64,000 bases of DNA. It comes from Myxococcales bacterium (GTDB lineage Bacteria; Myxococcota_A; Bradymonadia; UBA7976; UBA1532). Numbering within the stretch: the stretch's first letter is position 1; each line of letters opens with the position of its first letter. The position numbers were made by a program, and so were the translations under genes. The DNA is taken from assembly GCA_020633435.1 (NCBI GenBank), contig JACKDP010000006.1, forward strand, positions 496,001 through 560,000, read 5' to 3'. Below are positions 54,683-63,498 of this stretch, piece after piece. The notes below the pieces were generated by a model. That model saw nothing but the letters and a program-made list of their open reading frames with translations. It was not told the DNA's origin and did not search any database.

Positions 54683-55603
54683 TCAGTCGAGGCTGATCAT
54701 CGCCTCGATGCGGGCCGTGCGCTCCTCGATGTCGCGGCGATCCAGGGCCAGCACGTGGTCCTGGCCGAAGCCCTCCACCGCGAAGCTGGCCATCACGACG
54801 CCGTTGATCACGGCGCGCTTGAGCGCGCCGAAGTCGCGCTGGCCCGACCGGGCCAGGTAGCCCATCAGGCCCGCCGCGAAGGTGTCGCCGGCCCCGGTGG
54901 GATCGACCACCCGGCGCAGCGGCACGGCGGGCGCGAAGAAGGTGCCCTCGGGGTGGAAGAGCATGGCCCCGTGGCTGCCCTTCTTGATGACGAGCATCTC
55001 GGGGCCCATGGCCCGGATGGCGTCCACCGCGTCGTACAGGTTGTCCTGCTCCGACAGCATCCGCGCCTCGGTGGCGTTGATGATGAGCAGGTCGATGTGG
55101 GCCAGCACCTGCCGCAGCGCCCGCCGCTCCTGGGTGATCCAGAAGTTCATCGTGTCGGCGGCCACCAGGCGGGGCCGCTCGATCTGCTGGAGGACGCCCG
55201 CCTGCAGATCGGGGTGGATGTTGCCCAGGAAGACCCAGGGCGTCGCCTTGAACGCCGCGGGGATCTTCGGATCGAAGTCCTCGAAGACGTTGAGCTGGGT
55301 CTCCAGCGTCTCGGCGTCGCCGAAGTCGGCGCCATACCGGCCGTGCCACCGGAAGGTGCGGCCCGGGACGCGCTCGAGGCCCGCCATGTCCACGCCGCGA
55401 CCCGCCAGGATGTCGACGTGGGCCTGGGGGAAGTCCTCGCCCACCACCGCGACGAGGCGGACGGGGGCGAAGAGGCTGGCGGCCGCGCCGAAGTAGTTGG
55501 CCGAGCCCCCCACCACCTCCCGGTGGCTGCCCGCCGGCGTCTCGATGTCGTCCAGGGCCACGCTGCCCACCACCAGGATGGGGGCGCCGGGTTCGATGGT
55601 CAT
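54683..55603 (-). CDS. PfkB-family carbohydrate/nucleoside kinase
   Basis: A 306-residue kinase of the ribokinase/PfkB family. GSVALDDIETP and GGSANYFGAAASLF at the N-terminus, and DPTGAGDTFAAGLMGYLA with the catalytic Asp and anion hole near the C-terminus, are all intact. The ATG overlaps the MTA phosphorylase stop (ATGA). That coupling suggests phosphorylation of a product of MTA/adenosine breakdown (for example adenosine or a ribose derivative), but the acceptor cannot be read from sequence. Convergent with the PG-binding gene. Confidence 0.88.
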   Translation of the reverse strand: MTIEPGAPILVVGSVALDDIETPAGSHREVVGGSANYFGAAASLFAPVRLVAVVGEDFPQAHVDILAGRGVDMAGLERVPGRTFRWHGRYGADFGDAETLETQLNVFEDFDPKIPAAFKATPWVFLGNIHPDLQAGVLQQIERPRLVAADTMNFWITQERRALRQVLAHIDLLIINATEARMLSEQDNLYDAVDAIRAMGPEMLVIKKGSHGAMLFHPEGTFFAPAVPLRRVVDPTGAGDTFAAGLMGYLARSGQRDFGALKRAVINGVVMASFAVEGFGQDHVLALDRRDIEERTARIEAMISLD

Positions 55604-56493
55604 GCCTGCTTCTCCGGCCAGAGGTAGCGACCCACGAGCAGCTCCACGCGCTGCCGCGCCGCCGCGGGGATGCGATCGGGGGCGGTCATGACGCTCATGC
55701 CGCCCGCGAGGGCCTGGTGGGCGGGCCAGCGGACGTCGCCCAGGGCGCCGAGCCGCAGGCACGTCTCGCGGATGACGGCGCGGGCGGCCGACACGTTGGC
55801 CTTGATGACCGCCAGCACCGACTCCACGCTCACCTCGTCGTGGCCGGCGTACCAGCAGTCGTAGTCCGTCGAGAGCGCCAGCGTGGCGTAGGCCAGCTCG
55901 GCCTCGCGGGCCAGCCGCGCCTCGGGCAGGTTCGTCATGCCCACGACGCTGCAGCCCCACGACCGGAACAGGTTGCTCTCGGCGCGGGTCGAGAACGTGG
56001 GGCCCTCGATGCAGACGTAGGCCCCGCCGTCGTGCACGACCTTGCCGCTCACCTCGCGGGCCGCCCCCAGGAGCACCTGGCGCAGGCGCTCCTCCATGGG
56101 ATCGCCGAACTGCACATGGCCCACCACGCCCTCCCCGAAGAAGGTGTTGGCGCGCTTGTACGTGCGGTCCACGAGCTGGTCGGGGCAGACGAGGTGCCCG
56201 GGCTCGATGTCTTCGCGCAGGGAGCCCACCGCCGACACCGAGATGACGTGCTGGGCGCCCAGGCGCTTGAGGCCCCAGATGTTGGCCCGGTACGGGACCT
56301 CCGAGGGCAGGAGCCGGTGGCCGCGGCCGTGGCGAGGCACGAACACGCAGCGCACGTCGCCGAGCCGCCCGCTGATGAAGCTGTCGGAGGGATCGCCGAA
56401 CGGCGTCTCCACCCGGACCTCCTCCACGTCGGTCAGGCCCTCGATGTCGTACAGCCCGGAGCCACCGATGACCCCGACCACCACCTCTGCCAT
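55600..56493 (-). CDS. mtnP: S-methyl-5'-thioadenosine phosphorylase
   Basis: A 297-residue MTAP/PNP-family phosphorylase. It cleaves methylthioadenosine (from polyamine synthesis, quorum-signal synthesis or radical SAM chemistry) into adenine and 5-methylthioribose-1-phosphate. Visible: IGGSGLYDIEGL, phosphate site VPRHGRGHRLLPSEVPYRAN, SVSAVGSLRED, YVCIEGPTFSTRAE, GMTNLPEARLAREAEL, and ALSTDYDCW, which marks MTAP rather than PNP specificity. Coupled to the PfkB kinase downstream and 20 bp after rlmN. Confidence 0.94.
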   Translation of the reverse strand: MAEVVVGVIGGSGLYDIEGLTDVEEVRVETPFGDPSDSFISGRLGDVRCVFVPRHGRGHRLLPSEVPYRANIWGLKRLGAQHVISVSAVGSLREDIEPGHLVCPDQLVDRTYKRANTFFGEGVVGHVQFGDPMEERLRQVLLGAAREVSGKVVHDGGAYVCIEGPTFSTRAESNLFRSWGCSVVGMTNLPEARLAREAELAYATLALSTDYDCWYAGHDEVSVESVLAVIKANVSAARAVIRETCLRLGALGDVRWPAHQALAGGMSVMTAPDRIPAAARQRVELLVGRYLWPEKQA

Positions 56494-56513
56494 GGCGTCC
56501 TCCTGGTTCTTTG

Positions 56514-57572
56514 TCAGGCCGCGTCGGGCCGCTCGCCGAGCTGTCCGCAGGCGGCGTCGATGTCGATGCCCTTGGTCCCGCGGACGGTGACGGTGTAGCC
56601 CCGTCGGTCGAGGTGCTGGTGGAACGCCCGCACCCGATCGTCGGCCGGGCGGGCGAAGCCGGGCCCCTGGAAGGGGTTCCAGGGGATGAGGTTGATGCGC
56701 ACCGACAGCCCGCGCAGCAGATCGCCGAGCCGCTGGGCGTCGGCGTCCGTGTCGTTCACCCCGCCGAGCAGCACGTACTCCACCGTCAGCTTGCGCCGCG
56801 GCGGCAGCGGGTACCGCCGCAGGGCCGCGATGAGCTCGGCGATGGGATAGCGCTTGTTGATCGGCATGATGCGCTCACGGACCTCATCGGTCGTGGCGTT
56901 CAGGCTGATGGCCAGGTTCACCGGGGCGACCTGGCCGAGCGCGTCGATCTGGGGGACGAGGCCGCTGGTGCTGATGGTGATGCGGCGGGGGCTGTAGCCC
57001 GGGCCGTCCGGATCCGTCAGCGGGCCCAGGCTCGCCACCACGTGATCGAAGTTGTGCAGGGGCTCGCCCATGCCCATGAAGACGAGGTGGTCGACCACCG
57101 CCCCCTCGGGCACGGCGCCCCGCGCCACGAGCACCTGATCGACGATCTCGCCCGCCGTGAGGTGGCGCGAGAGGCCCAGGGTGCCCGTGAAGCAGAACTT
57201 GCAGTCCAGGGCGCAGCCGAGCTGGCTCGACAGGCACTGGGTGAAGCGGCCCTCGCCCATGGGGATGAGGACCGACTCCACGGCCCCGCCATCCTGCAGG
57301 CGGATGACGAGCTTGCGGGTGCCATCCACGCTGACGGCGACCCGCTCCAGCGTCACGCGGCCGATGGTCCAGCCATCATCCGCGAGCGTCTGGCGCAGGG
57401 CCTTCGGCAGGTCGGTCATCGCGTCGAAGTCGCGAATGCCCTTCTGAAACACCCACTTGAAGATCTGATCCGCCCGGTACCGGGGGAGGCCGAGGGCCGT
57501 GACCCGCTCGCGAAGGGCCGCACGCGACAGATCGGTGAGGCTCTTCTCGGGGACGGTGGGGCGGATCGACAT
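56514..57572 (-). CDS. rlmN: Dual-specificity 23S rRNA/tRNA adenine-C2 methyltransferase RlmN
   Basis: A 352-residue radical SAM enzyme that methylates C2 of A2503 in 23S rRNA and A37 of some tRNAs. The [4Fe-4S] motif C120-ALD-C124-KF-C127 and the methyl-carrying C342 near the C-terminus (DAACGQ) are present. FMGMGEPLHNFD and ISTSGLVPQI (SAM-binding) and NPFQGPGF also fit. Starts 5 bp after the ndk stop, so ndk-rlmN are co-transcribed, an arrangement seen in many proteobacteria. Confidence 0.96.
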   Translation of the reverse strand: MSIRPTVPEKSLTDLSRAALRERVTALGLPRYRADQIFKWVFQKGIRDFDAMTDLPKALRQTLADDGWTIGRVTLERVAVSVDGTRKLVIRLQDGGAVESVLIPMGEGRFTQCLSSQLGCALDCKFCFTGTLGLSRHLTAGEIVDQVLVARGAVPEGAVVDHLVFMGMGEPLHNFDHVVASLGPLTDPDGPGYSPRRITISTSGLVPQIDALGQVAPVNLAISLNATTDEVRERIMPINKRYPIAELIAALRRYPLPPRRKLTVEYVLLGGVNDTDADAQRLGDLLRGLSVRINLIPWNPFQGPGFARPADDRVRAFHQHLDRRGYTVTVRGTKGIDIDAACGQLGERPDAA

Positions 57573-57577
57573 GCTGC

Positions 57578-58006
57578 TCAGCCGCGGCTGGAGAGCTCGG
57601 TGGTCCGGAAGAAGTAGGCGATCTCCACCGCCGCCGTGTCGGGGCCATCGCTGCCGTGCACGGTGTTCGCGTCGATGCTGTCGGCGAAGTCGGCGCGGAT
57701 GGTGCCCTTGTCGGCCTTCTTGGGGTCGGTGGCGCCCATGAGGTCGCGGTTGCGCTGGATGGCGCTCTCGCCCTCGAGGACGCTGATGACGACCGGGCCG
57801 CTGGTCATGAAGCTGACGAGGTCGTTGAAGAAGCCCCGCTCCTTGTGGACCGCGTAGAAGCCCTCGGCCTCGGCGCGGGACAGCTGCTGCATGCGCACGG
57901 CGGCGATGCGGAGGCCGGCGGCCTCGAAGCGGCCGAGGATCTGACCGACGACGTTCTTGGCGACGCCGTCCGGCTTGATGATGCTGAGGGTGCGCTCGAT
58001 GGCCAT
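57578..58006 (-). CDS. ndk: Nucleoside diphosphate kinase
   Basis: A 142-residue Ndk that balances NTP pools by phosphoryl transfer through His117. The N-terminus ERTLSIIKPDGVAKNVVG and the active-site NTVHGSDG are canonical, and length matches bacterial Ndk. It starts at MAIERTL. The 111-bp spacer upstream (58007-58117) separates it from the NadD-DUF2520 gene and probably holds the operon promoter. First gene of ndk-rlmN-mtnP-PfkB kinase. Confidence 0.97.
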   Translation of the reverse strand: MAIERTLSIIKPDGVAKNVVGQILGRFEAAGLRIAAVRMQQLSRAEAEGFYAVHKERGFFNDLVSFMTSGPVVISVLEGESAIQRNRDLMGATDPKKADKGTIRADFADSIDANTVHGSDGPDTAAVEIAYFFRTTELSSRG

Positions 58007-58117
58007 GTGCGGAATCTCCCGTTCCTGACAGTGCGCGTGCGTGATGATGTCGCGTGCGCGATCAAAGGCGCGCAAGTATGCACAGCGGGGTCGTTTCGGA
58101 CAAGCCAGAATGCGCGC

Positions 58118-59533
58118 TCAGGTCGGCGGGGTGAGCGCCTCCGCCAGGGCCGTCACCTGCCCGGCGTCCCACCCCAGCCAGCGCGCCGTGGTGGCCGCGA
58201 GCGCCTGGTAAGCGGGCAGGAAGAGCGGGGCGTGGCGGTGCAGGGCCGCGACGTGGGCCGCGACGGCCCCGAGGTCGGCGCGGGCCAGCGGGCCGGTGAG
58301 CGCCTCCGGGGCCGGCAGCTCCTGGAGACGGCCGATGGTGCCCCGGAGCAGCGGCACCAGCAGCGCCCGGGCCTGGGCCTCGTCGATGCCGAGAGCAGCC
58401 AGCAGCGCGACGCCGCCGCCCGTGAGAGTGGCCACGAAGTTGGCCGAGATGACGGCCGCCGCGTGCCAGGCCGCCTTCTCGCCGGCGGGGATCTGGATGG
58501 CCTGGCCGCCGAAGGCGCGCACCAGCGCCACGGCCGCCTCGCGGGCGGCGTCGTCGCCCTCGATGCCGCAGAACGCCCCGCGCAGGGCGCCCGGATCGTC
58601 GCCGAGGGCCTGGAGCGGGTGCAGGCTGCCGAGGGCCACCCCCGCCAGCGGGGCGAGGGCCGCGTGGTCCAGCCGCCCCGCGCAGTGCAGGGCCACCGCC
58701 GGCCGCTGCGGGTGCGCCGCGAGCCGCGTCGCCAGGGGCGTGATGGCCGGATCGGAGACCGCGAGGATCCAGACGTCCGCCGACAAATCCGCAGGGAGAT
58801 CACCGACTTGTGTCGCGTCGGGCCGCTCGCTGCGGTTCCAGACGCCGCGCACCTCCACGCCCCCCGCCTGGAGCGCGGCCGCGAGCACCCGGCCCGTCCG
58901 GCCAGCGCCGAAGATCCACACGGACGGCCCCGCCGCGACGGGCTCGCGGTACAGGTCGCGGGCCCAGGGCCAGCACACCTCGGGCAGCCACCGCGTGGCC
59001 TCCTCGTCTCCGCCCCCGCGCAGCGCCGCCCGCAGGCGCGTGGACGAGACCGCCGGCAGCGTCGGCCCGGGCGTGCACCAGGGCTCCCGCGCGCAGCGGG
59101 CCAGCGTCGCCTCATGGCCCGGCCGCCCGAGCGCGATGACGGGCCAGCGCGCGACCAGGTCGTCGAAGCGGTACCAGCGATCGGCCTCGCTCAGGTTGTC
59201 GGCGCCGAGCACCAGCCGGAAGGCGTGGTCCGGGTGGCGCGCCTGTAGCGCCGACAGCGTGTCGAAGGTGCGCCCGGTGCCGGGCAGCTCCGTCTCGATG
59301 GTGCAAATGCGGATGCGCGGGCTGCCGAGGGCGTCGAGCACGGCTTGCAGCATGGCCAGCCGCGCCTCGAAGGGCGACATGCGCTTGCCGAAGACATGGG
59401 ACGCCGCCGGCAGCACCCAGATCTCGTCGACGTCGGCGAGCTGCAGCAGCCAGGTGAGGGTGAAGACATGGGCGAGGTGGGGGGGATCGAAGGCCCCGCC
59501 GTACAGGGCCACCCGCGGCGCGATCTGCGTCAC
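58118..59533 (-). CDS. nadD: NadD (nicotinate-nucleotide adenylyltransferase) fused to a DUF2520 Rossmann dehydrogenase-like domain
   Basis: A single 471-codon frame. Residues 1-200 are NadD: YGGAFDPPHLAHV (nucleotidyltransferase HxGH-type motif as HLAH) and SSTRLRAAL (the SSTxIR signature), making deamido-NAD from NaMN and ATP. Residues of about 205-471 start with a new dinucleotide fold (VWIFGAGRTGRVLAAAL) and continue as the Rossmann/DUF2520 architecture (LHCAGRLDHAALAPLAGV, SLHPLQALGDD, WHAAAVISANFVATL). DUF2520 proteins are presumed NAD(P)-dependent but uncharacterised. GTG start overlaps the upstream stop by 4 bp. No frame break joins the two halves. Confidence 0.88.
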   Translation of the reverse strand: MTQIAPRVALYGGAFDPPHLAHVFTLTWLLQLADVDEIWVLPAASHVFGKRMSPFEARLAMLQAVLDALGSPRIRICTIETELPGTGRTFDTLSALQARHPDHAFRLVLGADNLSEADRWYRFDDLVARWPVIALGRPGHEATLARCAREPWCTPGPTLPAVSSTRLRAALRGGGDEEATRWLPEVCWPWARDLYREPVAAGPSVWIFGAGRTGRVLAAALQAGGVEVRGVWNRSERPDATQVGDLPADLSADVWILAVSDPAITPLATRLAAHPQRPAVALHCAGRLDHAALAPLAGVALGSLHPLQALGDDPGALRGAFCGIEGDDAAREAAVALVRAFGGQAIQIPAGEKAAWHAAAVISANFVATLTGGGVALLAALGIDEAQARALLVPLLRGTIGRLQELPAPEALTGPLARADLGAVAAHVAALHRHAPLFLPAYQALAATTARWLGWDAGQVTALAEALTPPT

Positions 59534-60117
59534 GCCGGCCCCACCTCCAGCAGCTCCGCCTTGCCCAGGCGCGAGCCGTCGGGGCCGATGAACTGGCCCT
59601 GCAGGTGGCCATCCTGCACGCCGACGAGCAGGCAGGCCGGCGGCTCGCCGTCGACGGACGCCGCCCGGAGCTGGCCCGGGGCGACCCGGACGGGGGCCTC
59701 GTCCCGCGCGACGGCGCGCCGCTCGATGGCCGTGAGCACCACGGCCGAGAGGTTGGCGGGGTTCACGCTGGTGACGCCCACGCCGATGCGGTGGCCACCG
59801 AGGGCGTAGACCTGGCCCCCGCCGCGGCAGGCCGTGACCGTCGCCCGCAAGCGCCGCGTGCGGGCGACCTCCTCCGTCGCGGGCTCGGGGCTCCCCGAGA
59901 GCACCGACGCGAGCACGTAGTCGGCGAAGCCGGGATCGTCGGGCTCGGCCACGCCGGGGAAGCGCAGATCCCGCGACCGCAGGATGGCCTCCGTGTCGTC
60001 GGCGGCGGTGTCGAGCACGACCACGCGGTCGACCCGGTAGCGCTCCACCAGCGTCAGCAGCGCGCGCTCCAGCAGGGTCAGGTTGCCGTGGCTGTGGGCG
60101 ACGAAGGCGAGCGTCAT
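59530..60117 (-). CDS. Conserved-looking protein with a degenerate phosphoesterase-like start, function unknown
   Basis: A 195-residue protein whose N-terminus (LAFVAHSHGNLTLLERALLTL) resembles calcineurin-like phosphoesterases ('SDxHGN'), but the first metal Asp is missing and later GNHD/GHTH motifs are not visible. The rest is mixed alpha/beta with GVTSVNPANLSAVVLTAIERR. It may be a non-catalytic relative. Coupled by 4-bp overlaps to namZ upstream and nadD-DUF2520 downstream, so it is probably a cofactor or cell-wall recycling accessory (inference). Confidence 0.7.
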   Translation of the reverse strand: MTLAFVAHSHGNLTLLERALLTLVERYRVDRVVVLDTAADDTEAILRSRDLRFPGVAEPDDPGFADYVLASVLSGSPEPATEEVARTRRLRATVTACRGGGQVYALGGHRIGVGVTSVNPANLSAVVLTAIERRAVARDEAPVRVAPGQLRAASVDGEPPACLLVGVQDGHLQGQFIGPDGSRLGKAELLEVGPA

Positions 60118-61289
60118 GCGTACTCCGGCAGGCAGCGTCGAGCGGCGCGGAACGCCTCGCCCTCAGCTTGCCACTCGCGCCACAGCGCGTCCACGTCCCC
60201 GCCACCATCGATGACCCGGCGCGCCTCGGCCCCGCCGAAGAGCAGGTCGATGGCCAGCCGGTCCCCCACGAACTCGTAGACCTCCGTCCGCCAGGCGAGG
60301 CCGGCGCCGAAGAGGCCGCGCACCGCCGCGAGCAGGTGCAGCCCCGCCCGCAGCGGCTGGAACGCCAGGCGATCGGTCACGTGCAGGGCCACGCCGCCGA
60401 TGCTCTGCCCGCCGAACTTGTGGAACGTCGGCCGGAAGTACACGGGACGAAAGGCGATCCCGGGCAGGCCGCGGTCGTTGAGGGCGTCGGCGAGGCGGAA
60501 CGGATCGATGAAGTCGGCGCCGATGAGCTCGAAGGGCCGCGTCGTCCCCCGCCCCTCGCTGAGGTTCGTGCCCTCGATCAGGCACATGCCCGGGTAGACC
60601 AGGGCGGTGTCGAGGGTCGGCATGTTGGGCGACGGCTGCACCCAGGGCAGGCCCGTCTCGTCGTGCCACATCGCCCGCCGCCAGCCAGCGACCGGCAGGA
60701 CGTCCACCTCGAAGCCCTCGATGGCCCCGATGTGCCGGACGACCTCGGCGATGGTCAGGCCGTGGCGGGTCGGCAGGGGCCACAGCCCCACGAAGCTCTT
60801 AAAGCCGGGCTGGACGAGCCCGCCCTCCACCTGCACGCCCCCGATGGGGTTGGGGCGATCGAGGAGCAGCGTCCGCACCCCGACCCGCGCCGCCGCCCGG
60901 GCCGCGAGCGCGGCCGTGTAGACGTAGGTGTAGTAGCGCGAGCCGATGTCCTGCAGATCCACGACCAGCACGTCCAGGCCCGCCAGGTCGTCCGCGCGCG
61001 GCGCCAGGCTGGCCTCGTCGGCCCCGTAGAGCGACGAGACCGGCGCGCCGGTCACCGGCTCGCGCTGCTCGCCCACCGCGATCATGTCCTGGGCGTCGGC
61101 CCAGATGCCGTGCTCGGGGCCGAAGCAGCGCACCACGTTCACCCCGGCGTCGCGGAAGATGCGCGTGATGTGGCGCAGGTCGGAGGCCACGCTGGCGGCG
61201 TGGCAGAGCAGGCCCACCCGCAGGCCAGCCAGCGCGGCGCAGCCGTCAGCCGCCAGGCGATCGAGGCCGATCTGGACGCGCTCAGCCAT
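60114..61289 (-). CDS. namZ: DUF1343 exo-beta-N-acetylmuramidase (NamZ-like)
   Basis: A 391-residue protein of the DUF1343 family (GH171), which removes MurNAc from the non-reducing ends of peptidoglycan fragments. Conserved blocks: GLLCHAASVASDLRHI, CFGPEHGIWADAQDM (with the characteristic Glu-His), VSSLYGADEASL, VVDLQDIGSRYYTYVYT, LLDRPNPIGG, LIEGTNLSEGRGTTRPFELIGA. It has no signal peptide, so it may act on cytoplasmic muropeptides or be exported otherwise. Its first 8 bp overlap the membrane-sensor gene, and its stop overlaps the next ATG. Confidence 0.92.
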   Translation of the reverse strand: MAERVQIGLDRLAADGCAALAGLRVGLLCHAASVASDLRHITRIFRDAGVNVVRCFGPEHGIWADAQDMIAVGEQREPVTGAPVSSLYGADEASLAPRADDLAGLDVLVVDLQDIGSRYYTYVYTAALAARAAARVGVRTLLLDRPNPIGGVQVEGGLVQPGFKSFVGLWPLPTRHGLTIAEVVRHIGAIEGFEVDVLPVAGWRRAMWHDETGLPWVQPSPNMPTLDTALVYPGMCLIEGTNLSEGRGTTRPFELIGADFIDPFRLADALNDRGLPGIAFRPVYFRPTFHKFGGQSIGGVALHVTDRLAFQPLRAGLHLLAAVRGLFGAGLAWRTEVYEFVGDRLAIDLLFGGAEARRVIDGGGDVDALWREWQAEGEAFRAARRCLPEYA

Positions 61290-62490
61290 GCGCGCCGGGC
61301 TCCTCGTCGTCGGGCAGCGGCCGCCCGGTGAGGTGGCAGACCATGATGTTCAGGTTGTGCGACATCACAGCGGGCAGCGACTTGCCCTTGAGGTCGAACC
61401 AGTGCTCGTGGTTGCCGTGGATGATGTCCAGGATGCCGGCCTCCAAGGCCCCGAAAGGCTTGAGGAATCGCTGGAAGAAGAAGAGCACCAGGGCCAGCGC
61501 CAGCACGAAGCCGAGGCCGCAGACCAGGGGGATGAGCACGAGCGGCTGGCGGGCCTCCGTCAGCGCCGCGTCCAGGTCGAGCAGGGCGATGTAGCCCACC
61601 TCGCGGGCCGTCTGGTAGCCCGACGCCTGCCCCAGCCGCGCCAGGAAGCGGTGGCCCGCGACGGTCAGCTCCAGCACCCCCGGATCGCCCTCGACGGTGT
61701 GCAGCTTCTGGTCGGCCACGACCTTCTGCAGCGCGACCTCGCGATCGGGATCGAGGGAGGAGCTCTGGCTGACGCGCGGGCCGACGAACCAGGCCACCTC
61801 CGTGTCCACCAGGCTCTTGCCCCGGCGCGCGGCCGCGAACGTCATGCGGTAGCCCACGATGACGGCGCCCAGCGTCTTCTCGCCCTGGCGGATGGGGGCC
61901 ACGGCCACCTCCATCGGGGCGTCCTTCATCGTCCAGACGTCCATGGACGCGGTGGCGCGGCCGAGGGCGGGCTTCAGGGCGGGCTGCTCGGCGGCCACGT
62001 TGGCCCCCTGCACCCCGAACCAGGCGGGATCGGCGGCCTGCGCCACGCCGATGCCCTCGGCGTCGACCACCGCCAGGAAGTCGGGGGCGGCCGTCCGCAG
62101 GTCGCGCAGCCCGTCGGCGGCCGCCTTGCCATCGGCGACGGCCGCGAAGCGCGTCTTCCACGTCCGCAGCTCGTCGTTCATCAGCCGGTGGATCTGGTAG
62201 CGGTACTCGTCCGCGCTCGGCAGCGAGCCATCCTCGGCCACGTAGGCCTCGATGGGCCGGGCGAGCGCCGCCGCGATGCCGGGGGTGGCCGCCACATGCT
62301 CGGCCCGGGCGACGAGGGCGTGATCTTCGAGCTGGCGGGCCTGCCCCAGCGAGCGCCGGGCGACCGAGAGCCGCTGCTCCAGCCGCTCGCGCGCCGTCTG
62401 GCGGAAGGCCTCGTCGAGCTGGAGATACAGGACGCCGCCCGCGACCCCGAAGACCAGGGCCAGGGCGACCGCGACCTTGAGCTGGAACAT
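61282..62490 (-). CDS. Membrane sensor-like protein with large periplasmic (Cache-like) domain
   Basis: A 402-residue protein: one helix at the N-terminus (VAVALALVFGVAGGVLYLQL) and a second near residue 325 (LVLIPLVCGLGFVLALALVLFFF). They bracket about 290 periplasmic residues with a dCache-like pattern (LDEAFRQTARERLEQR...AAPDFLAVVDAEG...APIRQGEKTLGAVIVGYRM). The cytoplasmic end of about 55 residues (ALEAGILDIIHGNHEHWF...LNIMVCHLTGRPLPDD) is a short domain seen in myxobacterial proteins, not a kinase or MCP module. GGAGGG precedes MFQLKV. It might sense wall fragments for NamZ (inference). Confidence 0.75.
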   Translation of the reverse strand: MFQLKVAVALALVFGVAGGVLYLQLDEAFRQTARERLEQRLSVARRSLGQARQLEDHALVARAEHVAATPGIAAALARPIEAYVAEDGSLPSADEYRYQIHRLMNDELRTWKTRFAAVADGKAAADGLRDLRTAAPDFLAVVDAEGIGVAQAADPAWFGVQGANVAAEQPALKPALGRATASMDVWTMKDAPMEVAVAPIRQGEKTLGAVIVGYRMTFAAARRGKSLVDTEVAWFVGPRVSQSSSLDPDREVALQKVVADQKLHTVEGDPGVLELTVAGHRFLARLGQASGYQTAREVGYIALLDLDAALTEARQPLVLIPLVCGLGFVLALALVLFFFQRFLKPFGALEAGILDIIHGNHEHWFDLKGKSLPAVMSHNLNIMVCHLTGRPLPDDEEPGAHG

Positions 62491-62630
62491 CGGCCCTCCG
62501 CGCGCCCCGGCGCGCAGCTCGGCGAGGCAGCACCACACCTGGGTCGGGGCAGGACCGACCCGGCGCGCGGCGCGGCCTGGCGCGGTCGAAGGGCGAAGCT
62601 AGAACGGGCCGGGGGGGGTGTCAACCCGCC

Positions 62631-63401
62631 TCAGGGGGCGACGAAGGTCACCAGCTCCGCGGAGAACGTGCCCGAGAACGCATAGGCCGGCTGGCCATCG
62701 AGGGTCTCGGTGGGCATGACGCGGGCGCCGCTGAGGAGCGACTTGAGGTCGGTGGTCATCTCGGCGGCCGGGTTCAGCTTGAAGCGGACCTCGGCGGCAT
62801 CGGCGTCGGTGATCACGCCGTCCAGGCGGGCGTCGATGAAGTCGCCGTCCCGGGTGCCCGTGAGGGCCAGGCCGCGGATGGGGATGATGATCTTCAAGTC
62901 CTCGGAGTAGATGAAGATCTCGCCGCCCGACATGCTGAAGTCCTCGCCGGTCTGGGTGCCGGCGCGCTCGCTGATGTCGACGGAGCACGGCGTCGTGGTG
63001 CCGTCGGCGTTGGCGCACTCGCCCTCCGTCAGCCACGTGAAGCCGTCGTCGGAGAAGTCGGCCGGGGTGTCGGCCCCGGCGACCTGCTGCCCGGCCCCGC
63101 CGCGCAGGATGAGGGCGCCGTTGCCCCCCCAGCCGTCGATCTGGACGAGGATGATGATGGCCCCGGCGTTGAGGTTGTTGTTGAGCAGCGTGGTCAACAG
63201 ACCCGCCAGGGCGGCCGGCTGCTCCAGGGCCAGCTCGGTGAAGGTGAACGTCTCCGACGCCCCCTGCACCACGCCCATGTCGGCGGCCGGGCCGCCGCCG
63301 CCGGCCCCGCCCGCGCCGCCGCCGCCGCCATCGCCGCCGTCGTCATCACACCCCGCCACCAGGACGAGGGCCAAGAGGGCCCCCAGCAGTCGCCACGCCA
63401 T
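62631..63401 (-). CDS. Lipoprotein of unknown function
   Basis: A 256-residue lipoprotein (LALVLVAGCDDD) with a Gly-rich linker (GGGGGAGGAGGGG). The mature part is beta-rich: FTFTELALEQPAALAG, IIILVQIDGWGGNGALILRGG, FIYSEDLKIIIPIRGLALTG, AYAFSGTFSAELVTF. Two Cys (GECANADGTTTPCSVD) probably form a disulfide. It resembles the many single-domain surface lipoproteins in this genome. A 7-bp-stem hairpin lies 70 bp past its stop (62541-62561), in a 140-bp gap that holds no gene. No specific function recognised. Confidence 0.75.
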   Translation of the reverse strand: MAWRLLGALLALVLVAGCDDDGGDGGGGGAGGAGGGGPAADMGVVQGASETFTFTELALEQPAALAGLLTTLLNNNLNAGAIIILVQIDGWGGNGALILRGGAGQQVAGADTPADFSDDGFTWLTEGECANADGTTTPCSVDISERAGTQTGEDFSMSGGEIFIYSEDLKIIIPIRGLALTGTRDGDFIDARLDGVITDADAAEVRFKLNPAAEMTTDLKSLLSGARVMPTETLDGQPAYAFSGTFSAELVTFVAP

Positions 63402-63498
63402 CGCTCTCTCCCCATCACAGACGCTGCGTTCGAGGCAGCGTCGGCGACTGTAGATCGAAAGCTGGCGCCGGTGCACCCGTGCGGGTGGGCGCGCTGGA

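Noticed and set aside
62541..62561. Hairpin GGGTCGG...CCGACCC after the lipoprotein at 62631
   Set aside because: A seven-bp stem without a U-run in DNA this GC-rich is expected by chance; mentioned only in the gene entry.
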